64,000 nt of DNA from Tillus elongatus (Eukaryota; Arthropoda; Insecta; Coleoptera; Cleridae): assembly GCA_964006375.1 (NCBI GenBank), contig OZ023266.1:20840590-20904589 (forward strand), in the 5' to 3' direction. A program made the translations under genes and the position numbers. The notes below the pieces were generated by a model. That model did no database searches. It had not been told where the DNA came from and saw only the letters and a program-made list of their open reading frames with translations. This document shows, one piece after another, positions 1 through 10,795 of the stretch. Every line of letters starts with the position of its first letter. Within the stretch, counting starts at the first letter, position 1.

Positions 1-456
1 ATCAGAGAATGATTTTCTTCGCTGTCAAGATGTCGCCCTTTGAAACAATTCGAAGTTTCACCCCGTCTCCGCATTATGCTAACATAACGAACAATCCTAA
101 GGAAAAATGCCATCTATTTTTTAAGAAGCTTTGATCAAACAAAAGGAATATTTCTCTGCGGTGGATTTACTTCAATCGTTTAATTTAAAAAAGCACATCA
201 GATCATATGTGCGTAATATAGAATACGTGTTCCTGTAAAAATGTATTATTTTCAGAGACCATGTACCTTCTTTATTTTAAGAAGTAATAAAACTGTAAGA
301 ACGAGGTTTGCTATATTTTTACGTGGACTTGAATTATGTAAATCGTTTTATTTCGATTAGGCAAATATTTTGGGATACAAACCAAATATGATTTTTTAAA
401 TGGAGCAGCCTGTATAGTTTTATGTAATTATTATACTCGGCTCATTCAGAGCTTTT

Positions 457-459
<3 letters not shown>
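1..459. other. AT-rich non-coding stretch
   Basis: No credible reading frame, RNA gene or recognisable repeat is seen here. It runs into a (TA)n tract. Confidence 0.5.

Positions 460-542
<83 letters not shown>
460..542. repeat. (TA)n microsatellite
   Basis: About 83 bp of uninterrupted TA. Its flanks do not match the R1 repeat family that carries many of the other TA tracts. Confidence 0.97.
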
Positions 543-543
<1 letters not shown>

Positions 544-1049
544 CACTTGCTATTTCTTTAAAGATAATGGAGTTGTTTCAACTAACTCTCAACTGACTCT
601 CAGATCGTTCCTACCTCGTGGGGTATCGGAGTCAGTTTCCGCGGATTCTTTTCTGGAGGGACAATACCACAAATGACTGTCTTTCTATAGGATAGTTTAA
701 GGCCCATAATATAATCAATGAAAACCAACAGTCAAATTGGTCCACGTAGGACTGGGTTAGTTTTTTACATTGTCAGAACCACGTCGCAATATATTATTGC
801 TGCTTTCAAACCTAATAGCTCTTTAATTCGCTGAGGCGCAAATATCATTTAGGAATATTTTCTATGTTAAAAAAATAGAGATATTTGGATACGTATTTTA
901 ATTTACAAAATATTAATGCAGTAATAGATGTTTACCAAAGGTATCTAGATATTATCGAAGCAATCATACTTAATGATTTTATTGGGAAAGGTAAAGGTAA
1001 GATGCTTACTGAAAATTAGGCCGTTGCTGACCCTTTTTGCTCATCTAAA

Positions 1050-1184
1050 CTAACCTACCCTCCACCTTGAGCTCGATCTCAACGACGACAGTGATTTGAA
1101 AAAATCATCCGCCGCGAGTCTCCAACCGTCGTCCTCTGAATCCGTATTGTCTGAATCGACTTTCCCGCACGGCCACGGAGGCGC
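1050..1184 (-). CDS. possible exon or coding relic, unassigned
   Basis: A GC-rich island (about 1050-1190) in AT-rich DNA holds a 44-codon open frame on the minus strand. The predicted peptide is acidic and serine-rich (it includes VDSDNTDSEDDGW and ADDFFKSLSSLRSSS). Two in-frame stops lie just upstream, so the frame could only be used as an internal exon: an AG lies directly before it and a GTAGGT donor-like site near its end. The polypyrimidine tract is poor. No family is recognised. It may be a coding relic or chance. Confidence 0.22.
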   Translation of the reverse strand, partial: APPWPCGKVDSDNTDSEDDGWRLAADDFFKSLSSLRSSSRWRVG

Positions 1185-1250
1185 CTTTTATTAGGAATGT
1201 CTCCAAATATTTTGTTGGATCGCTAATTATTATTTTTTAAATAATTACTA

Positions 1251-1275
1251 TACAGGGCGGTTTCAAAAAGTGAAG
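1251..1275 (+). repeat. mariner-type terminus-like motif
   Basis: TACAGGGCGGTTTCAAAAAG resembles the CAGGG(T/C)G ends with TA flank of the Tc1/mariner-type elements elsewhere in this window. No matching inverted end was found nearby, so this is either a solo end or chance. Confidence 0.25.
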
Positions 1276-1776
1276 CGTTGAAACATGCGACATGTGCTGT
1301 TTCCGAAGTGCCCGATTCAAGTGCAATGAGAATATTAGCTTCCATTTAATGATACCGCGTTTCTAATTGTGAAAACAAAAACTGACGTACGCAATGCGAA
1401 AGGCCAAAGCTTTCATGCAACGGTAGAGTAACAGTTTCCAGTCTACATGAAAGCCATCTAATCTTAGTTTTCTATCCTAGATTAGCAAAATAGCTGTATT
1501 CTGGTATTGTATCAACCCATAAAATAAATAAACTTGGACTGGTTTCCCCCACAACGTAATCTCCTAACGGTGCAAGGTGAATTGCCGCATATCACGAACA
1601 TATTGAACGTTTACGTGTAACATTGCCACACATGGAACAAATTAGAGAGAAATATTGTATATATGTATGTGTACGTGTGTTCCAGTAATCGCAGAATGTA
1701 TAATAAAAGAGACAGTGGCAGCTGATGCAAAATGAAACATGGACTAATGTGAAATATGACTTGCTTTTAAAGTACA

Positions 1777-1983
1777 ATGCATAAATGTTTGTTCCTTTTT
1801 TTGTTTTTGTTGTGCACAACACCTGACAAGGTATACAGTTTATTTACAGCTGAAACAGATGCTTGTTATTGTAAAAATTATAGAAAGCCCGTGCCAATAT
1901 TTTTTATAGATTATGTCCGATCCAAAACAAATATAATAAATGACTGTCCTCTTTATGAAATATTTATTGCTGGTTCAATTTAG
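1777..1983 (+). CDS. short ORF with signal-peptide-like start, unassigned
   Basis: A 68-codon ATG-to-stop frame. The N-terminus (Met-His-Lys-Cys then Leu/Phe-rich to about residue 17) looks like a secretion signal, followed by a short region with three cysteines. No family is recognised and no promoter or splice site supports it. In AT-rich DNA, Phe/Leu-rich frames of this size arise by chance, so this is listed only as a candidate. Confidence 0.15.
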   Translation: MHKCLFLFLFLLCTTPDKVYSLFTAETDACYCKNYRKPVPIFFIDYVRSKTNIINDCPLYEIFIAGSI

Positions 1984-2028
1984 TTAATTCTGTACAAGTT
2001 AATGCAACAAAATAGTCTATTTTATCAC

Positions 2029-3116
2029 ATAACGGGTGGACCATTTAAAATTAGGAATTTGAATCAGCTATAAAAAACGAATGAATATTATTTTAAAGTT
2101 TCTATGAGTGTATTAGAAATATTAAACCTTTAAATATAGGAATGGAAGACAACATCATTCAAATGACTGCCACGGCTAGCCTTACAATACCCCAATCAAT
2201 CAGTCCAATTTTTCAGGACATTTTCGATTGTTTGGACCTCTACTTCGTCAATGGCAACTTCGATTTCATGTTTCAAGTCGTCAGTCCTCTCTGGATGGTT
2301 AGCGTAACACTTGTCCTTAACAGCTCTTCACAAAAAAAGGTCAGGCGGAGACAAATCGCAGCTTCAAGGTGGCCAACTGACATCAGAATTTCGGCTGATT
2401 ATGCGATTTTCGAAAACAGTGCGCAAAAGATCTATTGTTACGTTGGCTGTGTGGCATGTTGCGCCGTCCTGTTGAAGCCAAATGTCGTCTATGTCATACT
2501 CTTTAATCTTGGGAAACAAAAGATCTCTTAGAATGGTGCGATAGCGATCGCGATTCACCGTAACGGCGTTTACTTTCTCATTTTCTAAGAAAAATGGCCC
2601 AATAATGCCGCCAGACCAAAACCGGCACCAGAGAGTCAATCGTTGTGGATGCATTGGTTTCGCCACGATGACCTGTGGATTTTCTGAGCCCTAGATACGA
2701 CAATTCTACTTATTGACGTATCCTCCGAGGTGGAAATGAGCTTCATTTGAAAATATGATTTTTCGGTAAAAATGATCATCCTTGATCAAGCGGTCTTCGG
2801 CCTATTGAGCAAACCGAAAACGCATCTGATGGTCATGCGGTTTCAGCTCTTGCACTAATTGAACTATGTGCGCATTCATACCGAGTCCTTTATGCCACCT
2901 TCTTCTCAAAGAAGTGCGTGAAATGTTAAATTCTTGAAAACGATGGCTAGTTGATGTTGATGGTTCTTCACGCACACTCTGAGCAAGAGCAGCGATGTTT
3001 TCGGTTGAGCGTATTGGACGAGTACGTATACGGGCTGTTTTATCCAACGATCCAGTTTCACGGACTCGCTTAACAAATTGATCCACAAACTGCGTTTCTG
3101 GCACATCCTTTCTGTC

Positions 3117-3120
<4 letters not shown>
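2029..3120 (-). mobile_element. DD41D-type Tc1/mariner element, 5' end lost
   Basis: The element holding the minus-strand transposase relic. Its 3' terminus is a CCACCCGTTATG-like motif (plus strand CATAACGGGTGG at about 2028-2039), which fits a mariner-type terminal repeat. The 5' end is missing: homology stops at the (TA)n tract starting at 3121, just upstream of the HTH region. Confidence 0.6.
2130..3116 (-). pseudogene. DD41D-type transposase, degenerate
   Basis: Minus-strand relic of about 330 codons. The N-terminal HTH part is recognisable (GSLDK, then RTRPIRSTENI and NISRTSLRR). The catalytic domain follows: FSNEAHFHL at the first Asp position, WLQQDGATCHTA at the second and TPFDFFLWGAVKD at the third. 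The Asp of QQDGATCH and the Asp of PFDFF are separated by 41 residues, hence DD41D. The first catalytic Asp is Asn (FSNEA instead of FSDEA). There are stops after RFRFAQ, two around the GGYVNK segment, and one in the C-terminal part. It ends in GYCKASRGSHLNDVVFHS, the usual C-terminus of this type. No start Met is present. Dead copy. Confidence 0.88.

Positions 3121-3206
<86 letters not shown>
3121..3206. repeat. (TA)n microsatellite
   Basis: About 86 bp of pure AT/TA. It abuts the truncated 5' end of the transposase relic on one side and a hairpin on the other. Confidence 0.97.
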
Positions 3207-3208
<2 letters not shown>

Positions 3209-3294
3209 TGGCATCAGTGTTCTTATTTAAGAAAGATTTAAGTTCTTATTAAAGAGAGAGTGGTTATTGTTTCAATAAGAACACTGATGCCAGG
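3207..3294. repeat. inverted repeat (hairpin) beside TA tract
   Basis: TTGGCATCAGTGTTCTTATT (3208-3227) is repeated in inverted orientation at 3274-3293 with one mismatch, with a 46-bp spacer. Could be the ends of a very small foldback element or part of a retroelement tail. Confidence 0.7.
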
Positions 3295-3899
3295 ATTTTT
3301 CATCCCTTAAGTTTTGGAATGGAACAATTCATCTTAGAAGAAATGGAGATTTTCCAACATGTCAAATGTTCCAACAACGAAGTTTTGAGCCTGTCCAACA
3401 CCGACATATCGAACTTTCCTTCACTGTATAATTATTTAGTGAACTAATGTTACCAGTGGTCTATGGTTCTTCTATGGCCAAATTATGACGTATATGAAGA
3501 TGGCTGTTCTGTGGCCCCCCTCCTCTCCACATTTTGTCTCTGACATGTCCGCTATTCTGTCCTTGTGTTTAGTTCGCCGTTTTGCCGTCGAACCAGCGCC
3601 ATCTGCTATCTTGAGTTTTCATAAATGGCCGACGTTCACTCTGGTCTTGTGGTTAAATTACCGTTTTATATTGATTTGATGACACCATGAGTCGATTTTC
3701 CGGCACATTCGGGGGCGTTGTTGTTGGACCTCTCGTACAATAGATGAAAAAATAAATTCCAACCTTGTCAACCTGTGTATAGTTTTGAGTCTAATTTTCA
3801 AGAAGTGCCATTTTGATGCCATTTTGTTTTCTTGTATCACTTCATTAAAATAGTTTTTCAATCTCCTTAAGAGTTCTCATGGAGTTTCTGCTTGACTGT

Positions 3900-4360
3900 G
3901 TGGCCTCCTGTTACGTTAGCTCTGTCAGTTTACTCCACTTCTTTTGGATTTGTAGATTCAATTTCACATTTTGCTTTTACACGAATTAGTCAGCTTTTTG
4001 CTTTTATTTGGTCTGATAATGATACACTTTAGCCTGCTTTGATTGCATGTTTTTGACTGTAATGTAGCTTACGTAGCTTGTTTGACTGTAGCCTGTAGTT
4101 TTTACTGTGTATTTGGCTTGTAATGTTGCTTTTTAACCTATTTTACTGTTTGACTGTAGATTTTGACCTTGAAGATGTATGTAAAGTTTAACTTGAGATC
4201 ATTGTGCTTAAACCGGCACAATTGCCTACCAGAAAACATTGTTTTCTGACAGATCATTTTATTGCATTTTAGATTCGCCCCTGAAGATGGCTACTAGGTA
4301 GCCGAAATGCGTAGGGTTCTTCAACAATAAATTCTACTATCTGGAGGAAGCCTTTCATTA
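3900..4360 (+). mobile_element. retroelement 3' UTR-like end with CTGAAGAT hairpin
   Basis: Non-coding, T-rich (repeated TTTGACTGTA and TTTTGACTGT words at 4050-4170), ending in CTGAAGAT-GGCTAC-TAG-GTAGCC-GAAATGCG at 4281-4310, a perfect 6-bp stem with a 3-nt loop, then AATAAA. This hairpin type (CTGAWGAT, stem, GAAA) is common at the 3' ends of Penelope-like and related retroelements. Assignment is by this motif only; no ORF remains. Confidence 0.35.
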
Positions 4361-4558
4361 GGTATTTTAAGTATGTCTATCCCAGATCATGTGACGTTCA
4401 GGAATGAAACCTATTATTAATAAACAGCAAGTTCATGGGGAGATAAAAAGTTAAAAATAATGAGCTTGTTAGGCTAACATTCACACCAGAAGTTTTGCCA
4501 TTGTGATCAAATCCAGCTCTATATATTTGTTACAAAGCACTTTAATAGACGTAGGTGC

Positions 4559-4624
4559 GGTGTTGCCACATCTCCAGAACTTCCCCAACATCTGGGAATT
4601 TTTGCACAATCTGGCAACACCGCC
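4559..4624. repeat. 12-bp inverted repeat at LTR start
   Basis: GCGGTGTTGCCA and TGGCAACACCGC form a perfect 12-bp inverted repeat around a ~40-bp spacer at the left edge of the LTR-like unit. It overlaps the TGTTG end. Confidence 0.6.
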
Positions 4625-5277
4625 TCCCTACCCCCCCTGTGGGTGCCTGGGGTGACCCCCCTCAGGCGAAGTCTCAACCCTCTAGGACCAGAAATAACGA
4701 AGTTACCAACTTGTACCCCGTCGGAACGGATAACTGAGGTCTGCACATTTCGAACACCCTGTATATACACCCTGTATGCGCAGAGAACCCTTACACCCTG
4801 TATACGCAGAGAGATCTTATATTACGAGAAACACCTCTCGTGTAACATAGGAGTGATGACCACATTTGGATCACCTGTATATACATCCCCCTGTATACAC
4901 ACGGGACCGATCTGTATTCACAGAACCTTCTAGCAAAAGAAGGTCCTAGAAAATTCTGGAATGGAACGCCCCAGAAAGTGGTGGAAGGTACGGCGAGTAT
5001 ATAAACGCGAAAGCAAGCCAGCCAGTTCAGTTCAGTTAGAGAATGTTGTAGTGACTCGAAGGAGCAGTAACTAGTGTGAAGTGTTATAGAGTAGCGACTG
5101 TAGTTGCAGTGTATTAGTGACTTTTGTACAAATTAGTGATTGTAAGGCCAGATAAACTAAGTGTTTTGTGAGAGAGACATTCTAGAACTTTTACTGTATC
5201 CATATTTAGAGAGTAAATAAAGTTGTTTTGTTAAAATTAAAAGTCTCACTTATCCAGAACCCGGAGAAAACGCAACA
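4561..5277 (+). mobile_element. putative solo LTR
   Basis: A 717-bp unit that starts TGTTGCC and ends CGCAACA (TG...CA with TGTTG/CAACA inverted ends). In order it holds a GC-rich U3 with short tandem words (CACCCTGTATACGCAGAGA-like), heat-shock-like elements, a TATA box, TCAGTT initiators, a ~180-bp leader-like R region and AATAAA at 5216-5221 followed by a ~55-bp U5-like end. This is the order expected for an LTR of a Gypsy- or BEL-type retrotransposon. No clear target duplication is visible (left flank TGCGG, right ATATT) and no internal domain lies next to it, so boundaries and LTR status are inferred. Confidence 0.5.
4922..5037 (+). promoter_or_regulatory. HSE-like array, TATA box and initiator
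   Basis: AGAAAATTCTGGAATGGAAC (about 4948-4967) reads as consecutive nGAAn/nTTCn units; its first three alternate as in a heat-shock element. A further AGAACCTTCTAG lies at 4922-4933. TATATAAA is at 4998-5005, followed 22-30 bp later by two overlapping TCAGTT initiators (5027-5032 and 5032-5037), the usual arthropod core-promoter spacing. This predicts a transcript starting near 5028-5034 that may respond to heat shock. Confidence 0.55.
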
Positions 5278-5960
5278 ATATTTTAAAGACTGGCATTGCT
5301 TGAATGAGCCCATTCTCAAAGTCAAAATTCTATTCTGTTTTTGATTCCTTTTTTTATAAAAAAGAGGGATGAAGTAAAAATACAAAAAAATTGTAACCTA
5401 AAATGTATATTAATTTGTAGTAACATTTGAATTTAATAAACATTTGTTTTCAGAATCACAAATAATTACATGAGTTTTTATCAGTTAAATTGAGAAGAGA
5501 AACAAAACTGTGATATGATCCTCGTAGCAACAATAAAGCGCATGGCCTGTCCCTACTAAATTATCAAGATTGTTTGTTTTACCAGGCATGTTCTCCTTGT
5601 TCTGCTGAAAGCTGCACATACTAATTCAGCAGCTCCTGATTAATGCAATGGACTCTACAATAGCGTAACCTTGCACATGCACTAAATGCCAGTGTGCACT
5701 TGTGTTACTCCTAGCCTGCTCTACGAAATATTAACTTTGATTGTTCAAACGTTTTATGGTCTACAGTATGCATGCCGCATACACACAGCCATAGTTAAAG
5801 TAATCTATAATCTCTAGATAAGTGAGCAATCTGCATACTGTATGCAGCTTAGATAATGACCTTTATGTTTTTGTTTAGATAGCGTTCGTGTCTTTATTGA
5901 AGTAGCGGTTTATGTTCAGCTTTCTGTAAAGACTACTCTGTTGGTCAGTTGGAAGGTTAA
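5278..5960. other. non-coding stretch, nothing recognised
   Basis: Mixed AT-rich and moderately balanced DNA without a credible frame. It contains the short palindrome TGCATACTGTATGCA near 5830 and a related CAGTATGCATGC near 5765. Confidence 0.4.
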
Positions 5961-5989
5961 TCCTCAACAGACCGGGTGCCAAATGCGCA

Positions 5990-7955
5990 TCAAAAATTTA
6001 CTTATTTTTTTATTTCAACAACACATCACGAGGGCTTACAGCCTAAATACTATCGTACCGTGGGAGTTGACAAGAAGGAAAGAGGCAGCTTGTTAATTAT
6101 GGACTTGAAAGTTTGGAGGTTCAGAGAAGGAAAAGCATGTGCCGGCAAGGAATTCCACAACTTATGGGCATAACAAGATGTTCTATGCCTGGTGATCTGG
6201 AAAGTAAAAGGCTGCATTCGCTCTGTTCCCCTGGTAGATCTGTTTGGGGCAGCAGGTGGAGGAACTATGGAAGAAAGATCATCTGAGCAGTACCCGTGCA
6301 GATATCTATAAAAGAGAGAGAGGTCACCAACTGCACGTCGGTGGGCAAGGGATGGCAGCCTTTGGGTGATGTTAGGGCCACCGATGAGACGTATAGCTCT
6401 CTTCTGAATGGAATCCAGGATAGCAAGTGTAGAAGCCGCAGCAGCACCCCAGATGTGGGAGCAGTATTCGAGGTTTGGCCTTATTTGAGATTAGCTGGTG
6501 AAATGTATTTGCGAGCCCGGAAGAGGACACATAATTTCTTAGCAGCCGCTTCTGCAATTGATGTTGGTGCCAATTGATATTTCGGTCCCCAGAAATGCCA
6601 AGAAGTGAAAAGGGTTTATTACTTTGAATAACTTTGTTGTTCATTGTGATGGGTCTAGGGTTGATGTATCTCTTATGAGATAGAAAGCAAGACTGATATT
6701 TGGTGGAGTTGAATTGTACAAGATTTCCACTTCCCCAGTCCAATATTTTTTGGAGATCCACAGACACAAAACCCTCCATGAGTCTGCGATCCTCATCTAA
6801 TTGGGCTAAAAAGACAGGCTTAAAATATTGTATATTTGAGTGGAGGGTGCTTTCGTCCGCGTAACTGTGAACTGGGTGGGATGTGCTAGAGAGGAGGTCA
6901 TTTTTGTGGAGAAGAAACAAAGTAGGGGCTAAAGCTGAACCTTGAGGAATTCCTGCATTAATTGGATACAGTTTAGAGGAATGGCCATTCACGACAACAG
7001 AAATGCTCCGGTTGGAGAGGAAATTTGCTGTCCAGGTACAGTGTTTTGGTGGTAGGCCATAGGCGAAAGTATACTAAGCAGCGCTGCATGTCAGACCTGG
7101 TCGAATGCTTTGGATATGTATCGAGCTACAATCTGGGAGTCACCGTGTAGTTCCATAGACTTGCTCCAAGAATTGGGGACAAAGGAAGGGAGGTGAACAG
7201 TTGATCTGCGCTGACGGAATCCATACTGCCTGTCCTGGATTAGACTGTGTTTTTCAAGTAATTTTAGTAATTCGGTGTTTATATACTTTTCCATCACTTT
7301 AGAGACGACTGAAAAGAGAAATAGGCCTGTAGTTGCTAGATGGGACTTGGGATCCTTTCTTGGGGACGGGTTGTACTCGAGAAGTTTCCAGTTACTTGGG
7401 AATATGCCTCCAATGTAAGATATCTGAAACAGACAAATCAGGACAGGTGCAAGTTCTGGTGCACATTTTTTGAGAACAATTTCTGGGATCGCGTCAAGGC
7501 TAGAGGCTTTCCTGGTATTAAGAGAAGAGAGCATCTTTCGTACCTTTTTAGTTTTGAAAATGATATCCGTTATTTTATGCAAGACATTGGGGACTGCTGG
7601 TGGTTAAACATTTGGAGGTGGGTTGAGAGATGGATTGCCGGCAAACAACGAAGCAAAAAGTTCAGCCTTGCCCAGGGCTGTAGAAACAATTTCATCACCT
7701 GAAACAAGAGGTGCTTTTACAGAAATTATTCCCAATAGATTTAGCAAGAGACCAGAAGGGTTTGCTGCCGTTGGAGCTTGAGAGGACTTTTTTTGATGTG
7801 GTAATCAAACCAGTTTTTTGCCTCAGAAAGAATGCGGACATAGCGGTTTCTTGCGTCGTTAAATGCTTGACGGTTTTCTTGACTGGGATTATGTAGAAGC
7901 GTGTTGATACCCAGGTGAGGTGATGGAGACCGTTCCTAATGTTACGTGTCTTAAA
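5990..7955 (-). pseudogene. Jockey/CR1-type LINE reverse transcriptase, degenerate
   Basis: Minus-strand non-LTR retrotransposon relic. Reading from 7955 down: the linker region (SSNGSKPFWSLAKSIGN), the RT start (KVRKMLSSLNTRKASSLDAIP, FPSNWK, SVVSKVMEKYINTELLKLL, DRQYGFRQRRST), the finger/palm part with ISKAFDQV, then NAGIPQGSALAPTLFLL and the catalytic box as SYADESTLHSN. A canonical box would be YADD, so the second Asp has become Glu. The C-terminal thumb region runs to about 5990. Frames are broken by several frameshifts and stops. A second copy of the same family lies at 30488-31844 on the plus strand; the word sets are nearly identical. Non-functional. Confidence 0.85.
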
Positions 7956-8133
7956 AAAATTCAAGTAAATAAAATAGATTTTTTTATAAATTAAATTGTT
8001 GATATACGGTGCACAATAAAGAAATAGCATGAAATTTCAGGAAATTTCAAGTATTTATTCCATTTAGTTTGAAAGTAAGAACGCCAGTTACATACATCGT
8101 TTAAAAATAGCCAATACTTGAAAAATATATAAT

Positions 8134-9243
8134 TCATAGAATTTTTATAAAAATGAAAATTTTAATAAATAAAGTAAAAGCACAAATATAACTAAACAAT
8201 TTTGTGAAAATTTGTTGTCTTCGTGGGATTTCTTCCGCAAAACTGCAAAAACTGTACATACAACTTTTTGAAATACAATTTCCCCACACTTTCTTCGAGC
8301 ATCCTAGGCAGATTGGTTTATGACAGGAATGGCGACGATAATATGTTTTGGTCTTCTTTTTAGGATCATATAAGTAGCAAGTTTTTCTTTTTTCCAATTT
8401 TGCTTTTCAATATTTGGAGAACGCTCGTCGTGAATTCCGAGTATTCTTCGAATAGAAACAGGAAGTTCATAGGTAAGCCATTGATTCTGAACCCGCCTTT
8501 CTAAATGTGGCAGTATAGGCTATCTAAGTTGATTTATAACTTCTAGTCTTGTGAGTTCCTCACAATTTTTGTGACCTGAGGAGAACAAACAAATTTAAAA
8601 AACTAATATCCAAAATTCTATATAAAATTGTCATCGGCCATCTCCTGGTACGTCTTCCGCAACTGTAATTTGCACATCTTTCATCCGAGGAATCTACGCC
8701 ACCTTTAGTGTTGTTGTAGTAACAGACTACTTTTGGTTTTCTGTCTTCTTGGCAAACTTCGATGCATAGATGAAGCAAGCAACACGGCTTTGCTTCGTTT
8801 TGGCACGTGTGAGAGAAAGGTCATTTTATTGGTAAATCCATATAGCGACGATCCTGGTCCCTTTGCTTGTTAGGTAAGAGCTCCGGTGGTAACTCTCTTT
8901 AATTTTTTTAGGGACCCACATAAGTCACACCTATATCCGGTAGAACATTGAGTAGTTCTATAGAACTAAACCAGTTATCGGCCTTTATATTACGACTTGA
9001 ACTGTACAGATATTGGGATAAACGTAAAACTGCTTGTGTTGGCTTGGGGTAGTGGTTCCTGTCCTTTGTGGACCAAGTATGCCCATCACTATCTTTGCCC
9101 GTATATATGTAGGCATTACGCAAAAATCCTGTTCGTGGAGCTGTCAAACACATAAACTTTATGCCGTACTTGGATTGGCCAACCCAATAAGTGTTTTGGC
9201 AATTATTTATGAACAAGTCAAAAATCGGAGATATTGCTGCCAC
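8134..9243 (-). pseudogene. piggyBac-type transposase, C-terminal half
   Basis: Minus strand. From 9243 down: AAISPIFDLFINNCQNTYW, GIKFMCLTAPRTGFLRNAYIYTGKD, then NIKADNWFSSIELLNVLPD, the KVVCYYNNTKGGVDSSDE block with its conserved Asp, and a cysteine-rich C-terminus (KTCYLYDPKKKTKT, then SCHKPICLGCSKKV). These match the DDE domain and C-terminal zinc-binding domain of piggyBac transposases. Several stops interrupt it. The N-terminal half lies at 10796-11224 on the same strand; the two are separated by 1.55 kb of repeat DNA starting with an R1 copy at 9251. Non-functional. Confidence 0.85.
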
Positions 9244-9250
9244 AGGATTT

Positions 9251-9365
9251 TTAGTGAATTTTTTTTTTTAATCACTAATAGAGAGGTATCGATGGTGACA
9301 CTTTGCAAAAATTTTTGCAAATGAGCGCGAATTTGGGCCTCTAGAACCCATATCCGGGGTCAGTT

Positions 9366-9446
<81 letters not shown>

Positions 9447-9735
9447 CCAACCGATAACTCAAAAAATAATTAACCGATTTAATTAAACTCGGCAAGTGCC
9501 TTTCCTTTATTAATAGCTTGGATGAGTTCGTTAGCCAGGAAAATCGGAGAAGGTTTTCCGGGAAAATTTTGAATTTTCTTTCGAAACAAATTTTTTTCCC
9601 CAAAAATTACAAAGATATATTTAGATAAAATTTGGTATGCCTATTGCCTTGGGAAAGATCTAACGACGTGCCAAAATTCAGCTTTATAGGATTACAGAAA
9701 ATTGAGCTATTCAAATTTGAAACATTTATGTTTAA
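9251..9735 (+). mobile_element. R1 repeat copy a
   Basis: Starts with the hairpin head TTAGTGAA...TTCACTAA-like (9251-9279, slightly decayed) and the ~90-bp segment ending CCGGGGTCAGTTTCG, then a TA tract, then CCGATAACTCAAAAAATAAT and the CCAGGAAAATCGGAGAAGG body. It ends in the subfamily tail that matches, in inverted order, the copy at 61247-61820. It interrupts the piggyBac relic. Confidence 0.8.
9369..9442. repeat. (TA)n microsatellite in R1 copy a
   Basis: 74 bp of pure TA at the position where every full R1 copy carries one. Confidence 0.97.
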
Positions 9736-10109
9736 TATCACCGCGTTTCATTGAGAATGGCTTATATGAGATCTAGTATGTCGTTACCCTGGTAACAGAA
9801 CATTTGATATTATTGCGCAGGTCTGTTAGACGCTGTAACTGACGTTTATCGTATGGTATGAGATTGTTTATATGTTTATTTGTCTGAGTCGACGAATTAT
9901 TTGTGTTATTTGGGAAATTTTTATAAACAAGTGCAAATTATTCCTTTATTAATGTTAGTGGGTGGATTAAACAGTGTTTGTTATGTTTTATCAACACATA
10001 TAAAGGATCGAAGTTTTACAAAAGGGGCTGATATGCAACAGGTTAGTTATTTACTCTCTGATGCTTTGGCGGTAGTTTTAGTTAAGTTTATAGTTTAACG
10101 GTCCATAAT

Positions 10110-10775
10110 TTTAAGCTAATTTTCATACAAAAAATTCGTCAATGAAGAGACCGCGACTTTAGAATTTTAAAAAGATTTCTTCAAATGGGCGCAAACGAGG
10201 CCCACTGGAATCCATATCTGGGTTTCGTTCAGTTTTGATCTGCTTACATATATACAGGGTGACGCGTTTCTACGGTAAAGCTGAATATAATTATTATTAT
10301 ACAAGAGACGAGAAAAAATTGTATAAGTTAGTTATAGGGTGTCTTTGGCTGCATCTTATAAAATTATTTTGACAATCACCGGCTGGCCCATAAGTCGTTG
10401 GTGATCCCTACAATTTTTTTCGAGGAGCCATATTTTATTGCATTTTTTATCGAAATATGTTTGTAAGAAAAAAATCAAGACGGAGTCAGTGCGTTTTGGT
10501 AGCAAATTTTTATTAAATGTTTCAAATTCCAATAACTCAATTTGCTATTAACCTAAGATTTGTTGGCTAGGAAACCAACGTTTAAAGTTTACTCTCGGAA
10601 AATTTTTGTACATTTTCATACAATAAGTTATTTTCATAAAATATGGCACATTGTTTCTACTATATATGTTATACCGGTAACCAAATTGATGACTGCTTGC
10701 ATTAAAAAACATATTTGATATTCAAAGCATTTTTATAAAAATCCACTGCCATAACGCACTTGTTTAATTTGCGTT
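10110..10775 (+). mobile_element. R1/R2 composite arm (left), no TA tract
   Basis: R1 head segment (GAAGAGACCGCGACTT ... ATCCATATCTGGG) running straight into CATATATACAGGGTGACGCG at about 10249, a mariner-type terminus, then the shared arm (ATTATTATACAAGA), a decayed CAGGGTGGCCCATAAGTC motif (10381-10395) and an R2 palindrome (10466-10775). It is mirrored at 11457-12110, with the piggyBac N-terminal fragment between the arms. Confidence 0.7.
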
Positions 10776-10795
10776 GATCTCGCTTTTCTGGGTTG

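Noticed and set aside
3485..3861. 64- and 67-codon ORFs on opposite strands
   Set aside because: No motif, no conservation evidence, overlapping on opposite strands in AT-rich DNA.
9880..10098. 72-codon ORF between R1 copy a and the composite arm
   Set aside because: Its 3' part is R1 body sequence (CTCTGATGCTTTGGC), and it has no recognisable protein features.
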